DNA from: Paraburkholderia dilworthii
GTDB taxonomy: Bacteria; Pseudomonadota; Gammaproteobacteria; Burkholderiales; Burkholderiaceae
NCBI RefSeq assembly: GCF_000472525.1
Contig: NZ_AWZT01000001.1
Location: 124,001-188,000 of the forward strand
Direction: 5' to 3'
DNA length: 64,000 nucleotides
Part shown: positions 55,083 through 64,000 of the stretch, in pieces
Numbering within the stretch: the first letter of the stretch is position 1
Layout of the letters: each line of letters opens with the position of its first letter
Position numbers and translations under genes: made by a program
Notes under the pieces: model-generated
Seen by the model: the letters and a program-made list of their open reading frames with translations, nothing else
Databases searched by the model: none
What the model was told of the DNA's origin: nothing

Positions 55083-56324
55083 ATGAAATCCACCAGAACA
55101 GCACTGCCCGCAGACGGCATAGCGCAATCCACTGCGCGAACGGGCGCCGTCATGACGTTGAGTCTTTGTTTTGCCGTTGCCCTCCTCGAGGGCCTGGACC
55201 TTCAGTCGGTAGGCGTCGCGGCGCCGCGCATGGCGCGTGAATTCGGCCTGAGCGTCGCGCAAATGGGGCTCGCGTTCAGCGCGGGAACCTTCGGCCTCTT
55301 GCCGGGCGCGATGTTGGGCGGACGGCTCGCGGATCGTATCGGCCGCAAGCGGATACTGATTCTATCTGCATGCGTATTCGGTCTGCTGTCGATTGCGACC
55401 GCGCTCGTCAGCAGCTTCGGCATGCTGGTTTTCGTGCGTGTGTTGACGGGCATTGGCCTTGGCGGCGCGTTGCCGAACCTGATCGCGCTGTCGTCCGAAG
55501 CGGTATCGCCGAAGTCGCGCAATACCGCGGTTAGCGTGATGTATTGCGGCATTCCCTTCGGCGGAGTGATTGCCTCTATTGTCGGCATCGTCAGTATGGG
55601 CGATACCGAATGGCGTCATATTTTCTATGTTGGCGGCGCCGGGCCACTGGTTCTCGTGCCGCTGCTGCTTGTATTCCTGCCGGAATCCACGGCGTTTCGC
55701 CGGGCGTCGCACGATATGAACGCGAAGCCTGCGCCAATCGGCGAGGTGCTGTTCGGCGCGAACCGCGGGCTCTCGACGCTGCAAATCTGGATCAGCTACT
55801 TCTGCACGCTGATCGTTCTGTACTTCCTGCTGAACTGGCTGCCGTCTCTCATGGCGGCACGCGGACTCGCGCGGGCTGAAGTGGGTTACGTGCAGATTTT
55901 CTTCAACATCGGCGGCGGCCTGGGCGCGCTTTTCATCGGCATGTTGATGGACCGCTTGCGTGGAGGCGTCGTGGTGTCGGGCATGTACATCGGCATTATC
56001 GCGTCGCTCGCGGCGTTGTCGATTGCGCCTGGCTTCGCAGCGCTGACGGTATCGGCGTTCTTCGCGGGGATGTTTGTGATCGGCGGGCAATCGGTGCTGT
56101 ATGCGCTCTCCGCTGCGTTCTATCCGACGGCGATGCGCGGCACCGGTGTAGGCGCAGCGGTCGCGGTCGGCCGCGTGGGATCGGTGGTTGGGCCGCTCGC
56201 GGCGGGCCAGTTGCTGGCGATGGGCCGCAGTTCCTCGACGGTGATCGGTGCGAGTATTCCCGTCACGCTGATTGCCGCGGCGGCGGCTCTGCTGCTGATC
56301 CGCCGTCCGCGCGCAAACGACTGA
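55083..56324 (+). CDS. MFS transporter, aromatic acid:H+ symporter family
   Basis: A 413-residue protein with 12 predicted membrane spans. The N-terminal span with LLEGLDLQSVGVAAPRM (the GFD-like motif with Asp in span 1) and the loop motif GGRLADRIGRKRILI identify the AAHS family (PcaK, VanK type). It probably imports ferulate or a related phenylpropenoid acid. Its promoter shares operators with the divergent ech-vdh-fcs operon. It is followed by a porin and an esterase on the same strand. Confidence 0.92.
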   Translation: MKSTRTALPADGIAQSTARTGAVMTLSLCFAVALLEGLDLQSVGVAAPRMAREFGLSVAQMGLAFSAGTFGLLPGAMLGGRLADRIGRKRILILSACVFGLLSIATALVSSFGMLVFVRVLTGIGLGGALPNLIALSSEAVSPKSRNTAVSVMYCGIPFGGVIASIVGIVSMGDTEWRHIFYVGGAGPLVLVPLLLVFLPESTAFRRASHDMNAKPAPIGEVLFGANRGLSTLQIWISYFCTLIVLYFLLNWLPSLMAARGLARAEVGYVQIFFNIGGGLGALFIGMLMDRLRGGVVVSGMYIGIIASLAALSIAPGFAALTVSAFFAGMFVIGGQSVLYALSAAFYPTAMRGTGVGAAVAVGRVGSVVGPLAAGQLLAMGRSSSTVIGASIPVTLIAAAAALLLIRRPRAND

Positions 56325-56381
56325 TTAGCCATCCTTAACAGAAACCCTGAAAAACAAACACAACGTTTGGAGACGACAACG

Positions 56382-57524
56382 ATGCAAACAGTCACGACCC
56401 GCCTTTTGCTATCCAGCGCCCTGTGCGCGATAAGCACGACTGCGCTCGCGCAATCGAGCGTCACGCTGTACGGGATCATCGATACGGGTGTCGAATACGT
56501 ATCGCATGCCAACGCCGCGGGCGGCCATGTGTTTCGCATGCCGGCGGTAACGGGCGAGCTGCCTTCGCGTTGGGGCCTGCGCGGCGTCGAGGATCTCGGC
56601 GGCGGCTATAGCGCCGTCTTCACGCTCGAAAGCGGGTTTAACGTTCGCGACGGCAGTTCCGGCCAGGGCGGCCGCCTGTTCGGACGGCAGGCATTCGTCG
56701 GCCTGAAGGGGCCGTATGGGACCGTGGCATTCGGCCGGCAATACACGATGACGTATCTCGCGCTGCAAGGCGCCGACATCATCGGACCGGACATCTACGG
56801 CATGGGTTCGCTCGACGCGTACGTGCCGAATGCGCGCGCCGACAATTCGGTGACCTACATGGGCACGTACAAAGGTTTTACGCTGGGCGCCGGCTATTCG
56901 TTCGGACGCGATTCCGCCGGCACCGGCAATTCGCCGGGGCAGGGCACATGCGCGGGTTCGGTGGCGGGCCACCCGACCGAATGCCGCGACTGGTCGGTGA
57001 TGCTCAAGTACGACGCGCCGAACTTCGGCGTTGCCGCTTCATATGAGGAGCAGCGCGGCGGCACGAATGCGCAGGGCAACTTCTTCGACGGTGTCGCGCC
57101 CACGCCGCTCGGCAATGGCGCCGACAAGGACGCTCGAACGCATGTCAGCGCCTATGCGCAGTACGCGGGCGCGAAGCTCGGTGCCGGCTGGCTCGGCCGG
57201 CGCGTGGTGACCGACTCGCCCGCTGTGCCGAATGTGCGCTCCGACCTCTTCTTTGTGGGCGCGTCGTACTTCGTGACGCCCGCGTTTCTCGTCGACGGAG
57301 AAGTGTTCCGCATCGTCAACAGCGCGCACGATTCGCGCGCGACGATGGGCACGCTGCGCACCACGTATCTGCTGAGCAAGCGCTCGTCCGTGTATGCGCA
57401 GGCGGCCTATCTCGCCAACAGTGCGAAGGCGCGCTATTCGGTGAGCGGCGGCGGTGGCGGCACCACGCCTGCGGCCGGCATCGGACAGACAGGTGTGATG
57501 GTCGGTATCAAGCACGCGTTCTAG
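56382..57524 (+). CDS. Outer-membrane porin
   Basis: A 380-residue general porin of the Burkholderiales type. Signal peptide 1-24 (ends ALAQ), then SSVTLYGIIDTGVEYVSH, SRWGLRGVEDLGGGYSAVFTLESGFN and a C-terminal GVMVGIKHAF ending in Phe, as in trimeric OmpC-like barrels. ATG 56382 has the SD TTGGAGACGACAAC. It lies 57 bp after the transporter and 10 bp before the esterase, suggesting it admits the aromatic substrate. Confidence 0.93.
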   Translation: MQTVTTRLLLSSALCAISTTALAQSSVTLYGIIDTGVEYVSHANAAGGHVFRMPAVTGELPSRWGLRGVEDLGGGYSAVFTLESGFNVRDGSSGQGGRLFGRQAFVGLKGPYGTVAFGRQYTMTYLALQGADIIGPDIYGMGSLDAYVPNARADNSVTYMGTYKGFTLGAGYSFGRDSAGTGNSPGQGTCAGSVAGHPTECRDWSVMLKYDAPNFGVAASYEEQRGGTNAQGNFFDGVAPTPLGNGADKDARTHVSAYAQYAGAKLGAGWLGRRVVTDSPAVPNVRSDLFFVGASYFVTPAFLVDGEVFRIVNSAHDSRATMGTLRTTYLLSKRSSVYAQAAYLANSAKARYSVSGGGGGTTPAAGIGQTGVMVGIKHAF

Positions 57525-57534
57525 GAGACATCGA

Positions 57535-59241
57535 ATGAGAAAATCTGTGATTGCGGTATGCGTGTCGGCGACGCTTGGAGCATGCGGCGGGTCTTCCGAT
57601 AACACATTGACGTTGCCCCACCTGAGCGCGGCGGCACCCGCGACGCTTGCGGGAAGCTGCGCGACGCTGGCGAGCAAGTTAACCTTCGCGAATACCACGT
57701 TCAGTTCCGTGCAGGACGTACCCGCCGGAACGCTGACAGTGGCGGGCAAGCCTATCGCGGAACATTGTCTCGTGCGGGGGCAGATGAATCAGCGCGTAAG
57801 CGCCGTCGACGGAAAGACCTACGCGATCGGCTTCGAGATGCGTCTGCCCGTTGCATGGAACGGGCGGTTCTTTTATCAGGCCAACGGCGGACTCGACGGC
57901 AACGTGGTGACCGCAACCGGCGAAATCGGCGGGGGCGGGCCGCTTAACGACGCACTGAACATGGGATTCGCCGTGATCAGTTCCGACGCGGGACACTCGT
58001 CGTCGCAGGTTCCGCTCTTCGGTCTCGATCCGCAGGCGCGTATCGATTACGGCTACAACGCCGTGGCAACACTCACGCCGATGGCCAAGCAGGTGATCCG
58101 CACCGCCTACGGCAAGGCGCCGGATCGCAGTTATTTCGAGGGTTGCTCGAACGGCGGACGTCACGCGATGGTGGCGGCTGCGAGGTCGTCGGCGGAGTAC
58201 GACGGGATCATCGCGGGCGATCCGGGCTTTCATTTGCCGAAAGCGGCAATCGGCGAAATGTGGGGCGCGCAGCAATTGGCAAAGGTTGCCACAGCGACAA
58301 CCGCGAATGGCCTGCCCGACATCAAGACCGGTTTTACTGCCGCTGAACGGCAACTAGTGGCGTCGCGGATCATCGCGAAGTGCGATGCGCTGGATGGCGT
58401 AGCCGACGGCATGGTGCAAGGCATTAAGGCATGCCAGGCGAACTTTAATCTTGCCGCCGATGTGCCCACCTGCTCGGGCAACGTGCGCGATGGCACGTGC
58501 CTCACTAGCGCACAAAAGGACGCGATCGGCAACGTATTCTCTGGCGCACGCAACAGTGCGGGCACCGCGCTGTATGCAAGTTTTCCGTACGACGCGGGCG
58601 TGAGCGGCGCGGGCTGGGCGGCATGGAAGCAGAGCAACTCCATTACGCTCGATCCCGCTGCCGCCGCATTCACGTTCACGACGCCGCCGCAAAGCGCTTC
58701 ATTGCTGAGCCAGTTGTCGTCGTATGCGCTGAACTTCAGTATGGACACCGATGCGCCGAAAATTTTTGCGACGAGCGGTGCGTATACGGAATCGTCGTGG
58801 TCCTTCATGACGCCGCCTGATGAGACGAATCTCAACGCGCTCAAGCAGCGGGGCGCAAAGCTGATGGTGTATCACGGTACGAGTGACCCGGTGTTTTCGT
58901 CGAACGATACGACAGACTGGTATCAACGGGTGATGACGGCCAACGGCGGCGATGCGAGCAGCTTCGCACGGCTCTACACGGTGGCGGGAATGAACCATTG
59001 CGCGGGCGGTCCCGCTGCCGATCAGTTCGACATGCTCACGCCGATGATCGCGTGGGTCGAGCAGGGCAAGGCGCCCGACAGCGTCATCGCCACCGCACGC
59101 GATGCGAGCAACGCGATTCCGAACAGCGAAGTGCCTGCCGACTGGGGCGCGGGCCGCACGCGGCCGCTGTGTCCGTATCCGAAGGTCGCGCGTTACAAGG
59201 GCGGCGACGTGAATTCGGCTGCGAGTTTTTCGTGTAGTTGA
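57535..59241 (+). CDS. Tannase/feruloyl-esterase family lipoprotein
   Basis: A 568-residue tannase-family protein. The N terminus ends LGACGGS, a lipobox with Cys19 or so, so it is likely lipid-anchored in the outer membrane. The nucleophile region is FEGCSNGGRHA (near 198-208), and the C-terminal VAGMNHCAGGP carries the catalytic His. Such enzymes cut feruloyl esters and gallate esters. With the porin, transporter and ech-vdh-fcs genes it makes a full uptake and breakdown path. It starts 10 bp after the porin stop. Confidence 0.9.
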   Translation: MRKSVIAVCVSATLGACGGSSDNTLTLPHLSAAAPATLAGSCATLASKLTFANTTFSSVQDVPAGTLTVAGKPIAEHCLVRGQMNQRVSAVDGKTYAIGFEMRLPVAWNGRFFYQANGGLDGNVVTATGEIGGGGPLNDALNMGFAVISSDAGHSSSQVPLFGLDPQARIDYGYNAVATLTPMAKQVIRTAYGKAPDRSYFEGCSNGGRHAMVAAARSSAEYDGIIAGDPGFHLPKAAIGEMWGAQQLAKVATATTANGLPDIKTGFTAAERQLVASRIIAKCDALDGVADGMVQGIKACQANFNLAADVPTCSGNVRDGTCLTSAQKDAIGNVFSGARNSAGTALYASFPYDAGVSGAGWAAWKQSNSITLDPAAAAFTFTTPPQSASLLSQLSSYALNFSMDTDAPKIFATSGAYTESSWSFMTPPDETNLNALKQRGAKLMVYHGTSDPVFSSNDTTDWYQRVMTANGGDASSFARLYTVAGMNHCAGGPAADQFDMLTPMIAWVEQGKAPDSVIATARDASNAIPNSEVPADWGAGRTRPLCPYPKVARYKGGDVNSAASFSCS

Positions 59242-59307
59242 TGCTCGCGTGAGCTCTCCCGGCATGCGTCTTCGGAACACGCGCCGGTTCGGCGAATACA
59301 TGCAGTG

Positions 59308-59341
59308 GCGGGCTCGTAGCGGCTTGATGCTACAAGCCCGT
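59308..59341. terminator. Strong hairpin between convergent genes
   Basis: GGGCTxGTAGC pairs with GCTACxAGCCC (about 11 bp with one mismatch) around an 8-nt loop. It lies midway between the convergent esterase (ends 59241) and lipoprotein (ends 59414) genes. No U-run follows on either strand, so its role as a two-way terminator is tentative. Confidence 0.55.
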
Positions 59342-59413
59342 CTCATGCGTGGTGTTAGTGGTCTTGCCCCCGCCGCTAGCCCTTACCCGCCGCACATGCC
59401 GCCGTCTTTTCAA

Positions 59414-60616
59414 TCACTGCGGCTCATACCACGAGTACGTCGCAAGCGTGCTTATCGGCGGCGTGCCGATCTGCAAGGTGATGTCGCGCAGCGAGGTCAG
59501 TTCGATGTTGCGCAGGTCGCCCATGTAGCGACGCGAATCGCCGTTGTCGTTGATATACGCCACCACGTTTCCGCTAATGCCCGCGACATTCGTGCTGGAC
59601 AGCGGCTGACCCCAGATGTCGAAGAACTGGCCTAGCGTGAACGTCTTCACGTTCGGCGTTTCGATATGGATGATGCCGGTCTGGTCGTGCGTATGCATTT
59701 CATAATTGCACTGCGAAAGAATGCCCACGTTCGCCGGCAGCGCGAGCCATTGGCCGTCCTTGATGATCGCGAGATGCGCGTGCACGTGGTACAGCTCGCT
59801 CATTCCGGCGGCACAGATCAAGCCGTCGACCGCAGCACCGGTGCCGCCCGTCGATGTATTGCCGTTCGGCCAGTACGCGGTGCCCACCAGGCCTCCGTAT
59901 GTGAGAGTGATCGGCTTGGGGTCGAAGGGCGGCGGATCGGTCCATGCGTAGGTCGGAATCTGGGTCAACGGCGTGCCGATCATGATGGTGACCTCGCCAT
60001 GCGGCGGAAGCACGAGACTCGCGGGATCGCCTTTGTATTGCGAAAGCGCGCCGCCATCGTTCACGTAGATGGTAACGGGCGATCCGCTCACGCCGGCGAC
60101 GTTCGACGTGCCGAGGGTTTCGCCCCAGATCTGGAAAAACTGGCCGAGCGTGTACGACGCACCCGTGGTCGTATCCATACGGATCTTGCCGCTCGCATCG
60201 ACGGTATGCAGCGGATAGGCGCAACCGGTCTGCGCGGCGAGAGTCGGGCCAACCGTGCCGATGTTGGCTGGCACCGCGAGCAGGCGGCCATTCTGATAGA
60301 TCGATAGATGCGTGTACGTATAGGCGGTGCTGCGCAACGCGCAGTTCAGCCCGCTCACGGGCTGCCCGAGTCCGCCTGAGGACGTGGAACCCGTCGGCCA
60401 GTTCGCGTCGCCAAGCGTCGTGCCGTCTATTACGGGAGTTGCGGCGGCCAGGGTTGGTGTCGTCGTGCTCGTGTCCGACGCGCCGGATGCCGGCGCCGGT
60501 GCCGCCGCGCCGTTGGCGCCGGCATTCGTGGCGCCGCCGCCGCCTCCGCCGCCGCAACCCGCGAGGATCAGGAAGACGCCAATGGCGACGAATCGTGAGC
60601 CCAGCCGTTCCAACAT
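59414..60616 (-). CDS. Lipoprotein with two homologous halves, second half His-rich
   Basis: A 400-residue exported protein. Signal with lipobox LAGC followed by a Gly-rich stretch, then a Gly/Ala/Thr/Ser linker. Two halves of about 140 residues repeat the same scheme: a WP/YWPxGxTSxGG start, LxIxxxGxxLAxPAN, CxYxxHTxDxxGxIxxxT, TLGQFFxIWG and SxTSNVAGxSG. In the second half His residues appear in YHVHAHLAI and YEMHTHDQTGIIHIE. The first half has lost most of them. This suggests a metal-binding role in one half. ATG 60616 has GGAG 6 nt upstream. Function unknown. Confidence 0.75.
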   Translation of the reverse strand: MLERLGSRFVAIGVFLILAGCGGGGGGGATNAGANGAAAPAPASGASDTSTTTPTLAAATPVIDGTTLGDANWPTGSTSSGGLGQPVSGLNCALRSTAYTYTHLSIYQNGRLLAVPANIGTVGPTLAAQTGCAYPLHTVDASGKIRMDTTTGASYTLGQFFQIWGETLGTSNVAGVSGSPVTIYVNDGGALSQYKGDPASLVLPPHGEVTIMIGTPLTQIPTYAWTDPPPFDPKPITLTYGGLVGTAYWPNGNTSTGGTGAAVDGLICAAGMSELYHVHAHLAIIKDGQWLALPANVGILSQCNYEMHTHDQTGIIHIETPNVKTFTLGQFFDIWGQPLSSTNVAGISGNVVAYINDNGDSRRYMGDLRNIELTSLRDITLQIGTPPISTLATYSWYEPQ

Positions 60617-61068
60617 CGCGTACTCCATGCCGTGGTTGAAGATGGATACGTAGAAATGCGTAGAAGCAGACATCGCGCTGACTTCGCGGCGTGCGTGGTT
60701 TCGCTGCTGGGACCGGCCGCAGCGGAATGCCGCGGCGCAGCCGGCGCATGCGCGCAAGCCCGCACGAAATCGGCAGATTCAGGGTAGCAGATGCGATCGA
60801 GAAACGAACCCGATGAATCACAACCTTTTGCGACTATTTATGTCGCATTTAGGGGTGTCGGCGGCGGCGTGAATGCGATCCGGGTTGACATGCGCCCCGG
60901 CTTCAACCGCACTTCGCCGAATGCTTCGTGGGCGCGGTCACCGCGCATTGAACGGTCCGCATATGTCGAACAACGGACGTATGCATCGGTTAAAGCGGCA
61001 GATCGTTCCGATACAAGTAAAATGCCGCTGTCGCCGCACCCTGCTGGCGTCGAACCCTTCCGTCAGCG
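60617..61068. other. Divergent intergenic region, inverted repeat near the GGDEF start
   Basis: 452 bp with no supported gene. A 7-bp inverted repeat AGCGGCA (60994-61000) / TGCCGCT (61023-61029) with a 22-nt loop lies 40 bp before the diguanylate cyclase start. Otherwise featureless. Confidence 0.4.
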
Positions 61069-62247
61069 ATGCATGTCGATCTCCTCACGCTTTACCTTCT
61101 TATAATCGGAACGCTTTTCGCCAGTTCCGGCATGACGCTTTGGGAGCACCAAAGTCATCCCAGGCGAAGCAAGGAGTTGAGAGCACTGGCAGCGGCATAC
61201 GCGACGCTCGCGACCGGCTGCGCGGCGGCGGTGTTTCGTCACGGTCTGCCCGGGGCGTGGGGCTCCGCGCTGAGCAACCTGGTCATTCTGACCGGTTACC
61301 TGTTGGTCCTGCACGGTGTCGCGTTGCTAAGCGGCCGACGATACCGGACCGCTTCGCTCGGGCTGCTCCTTGTCATGGCGCTGACGTGGGCAGTGGCCGG
61401 CGCGCGGTGGGAGAGCGCCGTGTGGGCGTACGTGAGCGCGCTCCCGATCGCGGTGGCGAGTGGCATGACGTCCCGCGAACTGCTTCGAAGCGATGACTTC
61501 AAAGCCTTCCAGTCGCGGCGTATCGCCGTGGCGGTGACGGGCATCCACGCACTCTTTTATGCCGCTCGGGCACTTGTTTTGCCGTGGCTTGCTGCGCGGT
61601 ACGGAACGGGCCTGCTGTCGAGCGCCGGCGCAATCACGATGTACGAGGGCGTCCTGTATTCGGTCGTTTTGCCGATGACCCTGCTCAAGCTGATCCGCGA
61701 GGAAACGCATGGCCAACTCCTGCAGGAATCGCAGACCGATTACCTGACCCGTCTCGGGAATCGTAGATGGTTCTTCGAGGAAGGGGCGCGCGTCATCAGC
61801 AAAGTTGACGAAAGCCGACCTGTTTCGCTCCTTGCCCTCGACCTCGACCACTTCAAGAAGCTCAACGATCGCTACGGTCACAAGACCGGCGACGAAGTGC
61901 TCAAGTCGTTCGCGCAAGTTGCCCGCAGCGTGGTGGGGAACGAGGCCGTGCTTGCCCGAATCGGCGGGGAAGAGTTCGCTGCGCTATTGCCTCGCCATGA
62001 CGAACTTCGCGCGCAAGAGGTGGGCGAAGCTATTGTCAGGCGCTTTGCACAGACTGTCTCGCACAGGGTGGACGGTGCCGAAATCCAGGCGACGGTCAGC
62101 GTCGGCCTCGCACATTCGGCAGATGCCGGTCAGTCGCTTGCCGAACTGCTAGCCGCAGCCGACGTGGCGCTATACCACGCCAAGTCGTTAGGCGGGAACC
62201 GGCTCGAAGGGGCGCAGAATGGCGCGCGCCTGAAAGTCGTCAGATAG
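61069..62247 (+). CDS. Membrane diguanylate cyclase (GGDEF)
   Basis: A 392-residue protein. The first ~215 residues contain about six to seven hydrophobic spans (e.g. LLTLYLLIIGTLFASSG, LVILTGYLLVLHGVALL). A GGDEF domain follows: DYLTRLGNRRWF, LALDLDHFKKLNDRYGHKTGDEVL and the active-site RIGGEEFAALLP. It makes cyclic di-GMP. No EAL domain. The start lacks a clear SD. It converges on the NmrA-like gene. Confidence 0.9.
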   Translation: MHVDLLTLYLLIIGTLFASSGMTLWEHQSHPRRSKELRALAAAYATLATGCAAAVFRHGLPGAWGSALSNLVILTGYLLVLHGVALLSGRRYRTASLGLLLVMALTWAVAGARWESAVWAYVSALPIAVASGMTSRELLRSDDFKAFQSRRIAVAVTGIHALFYAARALVLPWLAARYGTGLLSSAGAITMYEGVLYSVVLPMTLLKLIREETHGQLLQESQTDYLTRLGNRRWFFEEGARVISKVDESRPVSLLALDLDHFKKLNDRYGHKTGDEVLKSFAQVARSVVGNEAVLARIGGEEFAALLPRHDELRAQEVGEAIVRRFAQTVSHRVDGAEIQATVSVGLAHSADAGQSLAELLAAADVALYHAKSLGGNRLEGAQNGARLKVVR

Positions 62248-62417
62248 CGGGTCGCACTGTCGCGGCCTGCGCATCAGGTAGCCGATGCCACCGTGCCGTT
62301 CGTGCCTGCGCACTAGCTCTCGCGCCTCGGTTCTTCGTCAACGGCAACGTGCCGAGAAGCCGCGTAGAGACAGACGATGCGTTTCATCGAGCACCTGTTG
62401 TTTCGACGGACACGGAA

Positions 62418-63173
62418 TCAGGCTGCGGCCTGCGACCGCTCGAGCCATTCGTCGAGACCGATGCGGCCGAAACGCGCCTCGCCTAATGGCACTAGCGAAA
62501 GCTCCTCGACGCGGCCGCCGAAATAGCGCGCCTCCGGATCGCGCACGACCTCGCGCGGATCGCCGATCGCCTTCAGATAGCGCGCGATGATTTCGTCGAA
62601 CGGCGCGCGTTGCGGACCCGCGATCTCGACGATGCCGTTGCGCGGCGCAGCAAGCGCGACATCGGCCACGATCGCGGCGACGTCGTCGGCCGCGATGGGC
62701 TGAAAGAGTCCCGGCGAAAGCCTGACCGTATTGCCTTCGACGCTCGACGCGGCAATGCCGCCGAGGAATTCCAGGAACTGCGTCGAACGAATGATGGTGT
62801 ACGGGATACCCGAGGCCTCGATCAGCTTCTCCTGTGCGACCTTGGCGCGGAAGTAGCCGTTCTCCGGCGTCCTGTCGGTTCCCACGATAGAGAGCGCGAC
62901 ATGATGGCCGACGCCCGCAGCGGCCTCCGCTGCGTGAACGTTGCGGCCGGAAGCCTCGAAGAATTCGAGCACCGCCGTGTTTTCGAACGACGGCGAATTG
63001 GCGAGGTCGATCACCACTTGCGCGCCAGCGAGTGCCTCCTGAAGCCCTTCGCCGGTGATCGTGTCGATGCCGCATCTGGGCGACGCAGCCAGCACGTCGT
63101 GACCGGCGCCGCGCAGAATCGTGACGGTCTTCGAGCCGATCAGGCCGGTGCCGCCGATAACAACGATCTTCAT
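62418..63173 (-). CDS. NmrA-like NAD(P)-binding protein
   Basis: A 251-residue single-domain Rossmann protein starting MKIVVIGGTGLIGSKTV (nucleotide-binding GGTGLIG). It has YFRAKVAQEKLIEASGIPYTIIRSTQFLEF, typical of atypical SDR/NmrA proteins that lack the catalytic Tyr-x3-Lys. ATG 63173 follows AAGGAGTGTGGATC. It is read in the same direction as a LysR gene fragment 160 bp upstream; a regulatory link is possible. Confidence 0.86.
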   Translation of the reverse strand: MKIVVIGGTGLIGSKTVTILRGAGHDVLAASPRCGIDTITGEGLQEALAGAQVVIDLANSPSFENTAVLEFFEASGRNVHAAEAAAGVGHHVALSIVGTDRTPENGYFRAKVAQEKLIEASGIPYTIIRSTQFLEFLGGIAASSVEGNTVRLSPGLFQPIAADDVAAIVADVALAAPRNGIVEIAGPQRAPFDEIIARYLKAIGDPREVVRDPEARYFGGRVEELSLVPLGEARFGRIGLDEWLERSQAAA

Positions 63174-63333
63174 GATCCACACTCCTTATGTCGTTAGCGG
63201 CAGGACGCCGCATCAACTCATGGTAGGCGGACGCCACGTGTCGCGGTAGGCACATGCGCGGACTCGCGGTGTTGTCTTTGCTGCATCAATCGCAATCCGG
63301 CCGCGGCGTGCATTTATCCGACGAACGCACAGT

Positions 63334-64000
63334 TCACTCGATGGCCGATAAAGCCGGCGCCGCCGTCACCACGGTCACGCATTGCGGATTCATCGCTCGC
63401 GTTTGCTCGGTCATATAGTCGACGAACACGCGGATGCGGGCGGGAAGGTGCTGGCGGCTCAGATAGCAGATGTAGTGACCTTCATCGTCGGGAGCATGCT
63501 GCGCGAGACAACTCAGCAAACGCCCCTCGCCGAGCAGGTCGCGCACCTGGTAGCCCGGCAACTGTGCGATGCCAAGACCGTCGAGCACCGCCTGCAGGAT
63601 CAGATCGGGGTCGTTGAACGTGTGCTGCGCGGCGGGCTGATGCCGCTGTGGGCGGCCGTCCACCTTGAACTGCCAGCCCCTGACGCGACCCGAGGCGGTG
63701 CGCAGGTTGATGCAGCGATGATCCGCAAGCTCGACGACGTGGCGCGGCAAACCGTGAAGGCGCGCATAGGCGGGCGACGCGCAGACGATCATCTGCATCG
63801 CAATGAGCTGCCGCGCGACGATCCCGCTGTCTTCCATGCGCCCGTCGCGAAACGATACGTCGACGCGGTCGGCGGTGAAGTCGGCGGGACGGTCGTTCAG
63901 CAGCAATTCGAGCGTGATGTCGGGATAGCGCGAGTGAAAGCCGCGCAGCAGCGGCGCGACGATCCTGCGGCCGAAGCCGGACGTCGACGCAATGCGCAAA
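63334..64000 (-). CDS. LysR-family regulator, C-terminal part (partial)
   Basis: Frame open to the right edge; ~222 residues of the effector domain are visible: LRIASTSGFGRRIVAPLLRGFHSRYPDITLELLLNDRP, QLIAMQMIVCASPAYARLHGLP, INLRTASGRVRGWQFKVDG and LQAVLDGLGIAQLPGYQVRDLL. This is the CrgA-like subgroup common in Burkholderia. The N-terminal DNA-binding domain is outside the window. Confidence 0.88.
   Translation of the reverse strand, partial: LRIASTSGFGRRIVAPLLRGFHSRYPDITLELLLNDRPADFTADRVDVSFRDGRMEDSGIVARQLIAMQMIVCASPAYARLHGLPRHVVELADHRCINLRTASGRVRGWQFKVDGRPQRHQPAAQHTFNDPDLILQAVLDGLGIAQLPGYQVRDLLGEGRLLSCLAQHAPDDEGHYICYLSRQHLPARIRVFVDYMTEQTRAMNPQCVTVVTAAPALSAIE

Noticed and set aside
62273..62291. 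Sequence CATCAGGTAGCCGAT resembling the ferulate operator
   Set aside because: The right arm is broken (CCGAT rather than CCTGATA), it is not palindromic, and it lies between unrelated convergent genes.

Overview
The window looks like a chromosomal segment of a betaproteobacterium of the Burkholderiaceae, most like Paraburkholderia. GC is high, codon use is uniform, genes sit in long tightly packed operons, and the protein families (red-type RuBisCO with CbbX, H4MPT genes, AAHS transporter, Burkholderia-type porin) fit. This placement is an inference from family resemblance; no rRNA or tRNA gene was seen.

Region 1 (1-39426) is a nearly uninterrupted autotrophic methylotrophy island. It starts with cofactor genes that look like methanofuran biosynthesis: an MfnD-like ATP-grasp, an MfnF-like COG1548 protein, an amino-acid-kinase-fold kinase, MfnB and a DUF447 protein. 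A lone pqqA (minus strand, only 24 codons) is divergent from a Calvin-cycle operon cbbLSX-F-P-T-A-E (4828-14093). Next come genes of tetrahydromethanopterin (H4MPT) synthesis and use: a dihydropteroate-synthase-like protein, a DmrX-like flavoprotein, a sigma-54 activator, FolB, a small four-Cys secreted protein, Fae, a CitG-like protein, two more ATP-grasp ligases, Mch, MtdB, MptG and a pterin-carbinolamine dehydratase. The block ends with xoxF-xoxG-xoxJ (lanthanide-type methanol dehydrogenase, cytochrome, periplasmic partner), a secreted protein of unknown function, a CbbR-type LysR regulator, and mxaRSACKL. No mxaF or mxaI is present. Together the genes read as methanol -> formaldehyde (XoxFG) -> methylene-H4MPT (Fae) -> methenyl- and formyl-level C1 (MtdB, Mch) -> CO2, which RuBisCO can refix. 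The formyltransferase/hydrolase fhc genes and pqqBCDE are not in the window.

Region 2 (39427-50025) is ordinary accessory sequence: an Ap4A-phosphorylase-like HIT protein, a LysR regulator, an alpha/beta hydrolase, two acyltransferase-3 membrane proteins, a family 2 glycosyltransferase and a TupA-like ATP-grasp protein (surface glycan genes), and a hybrid histidine kinase with an N-terminal MEDS-like sensory domain.

Region 3 (50292-59241) is a ferulate/hydroxycinnamate module: fcs, vdh and ech on the minus strand, divergent from an AAHS-family transporter, a porin and a tannase/feruloyl-esterase lipoprotein. The divergent promoter region carries three copies of a 17-bp palindrome, TRTCAGG-N3-CCTGATA, with no adjacent regulator gene.

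Region 4 (59414-64000) holds a lipoprotein with two homologous halves, a membrane GGDEF diguanylate cyclase, an NmrA-like NAD(P)-binding protein and a LysR regulator cut by the right edge.

Short 8-12-bp tandem repeats recur in region 1, both between genes and inside them, where they add low-complexity peptide stretches to the products.
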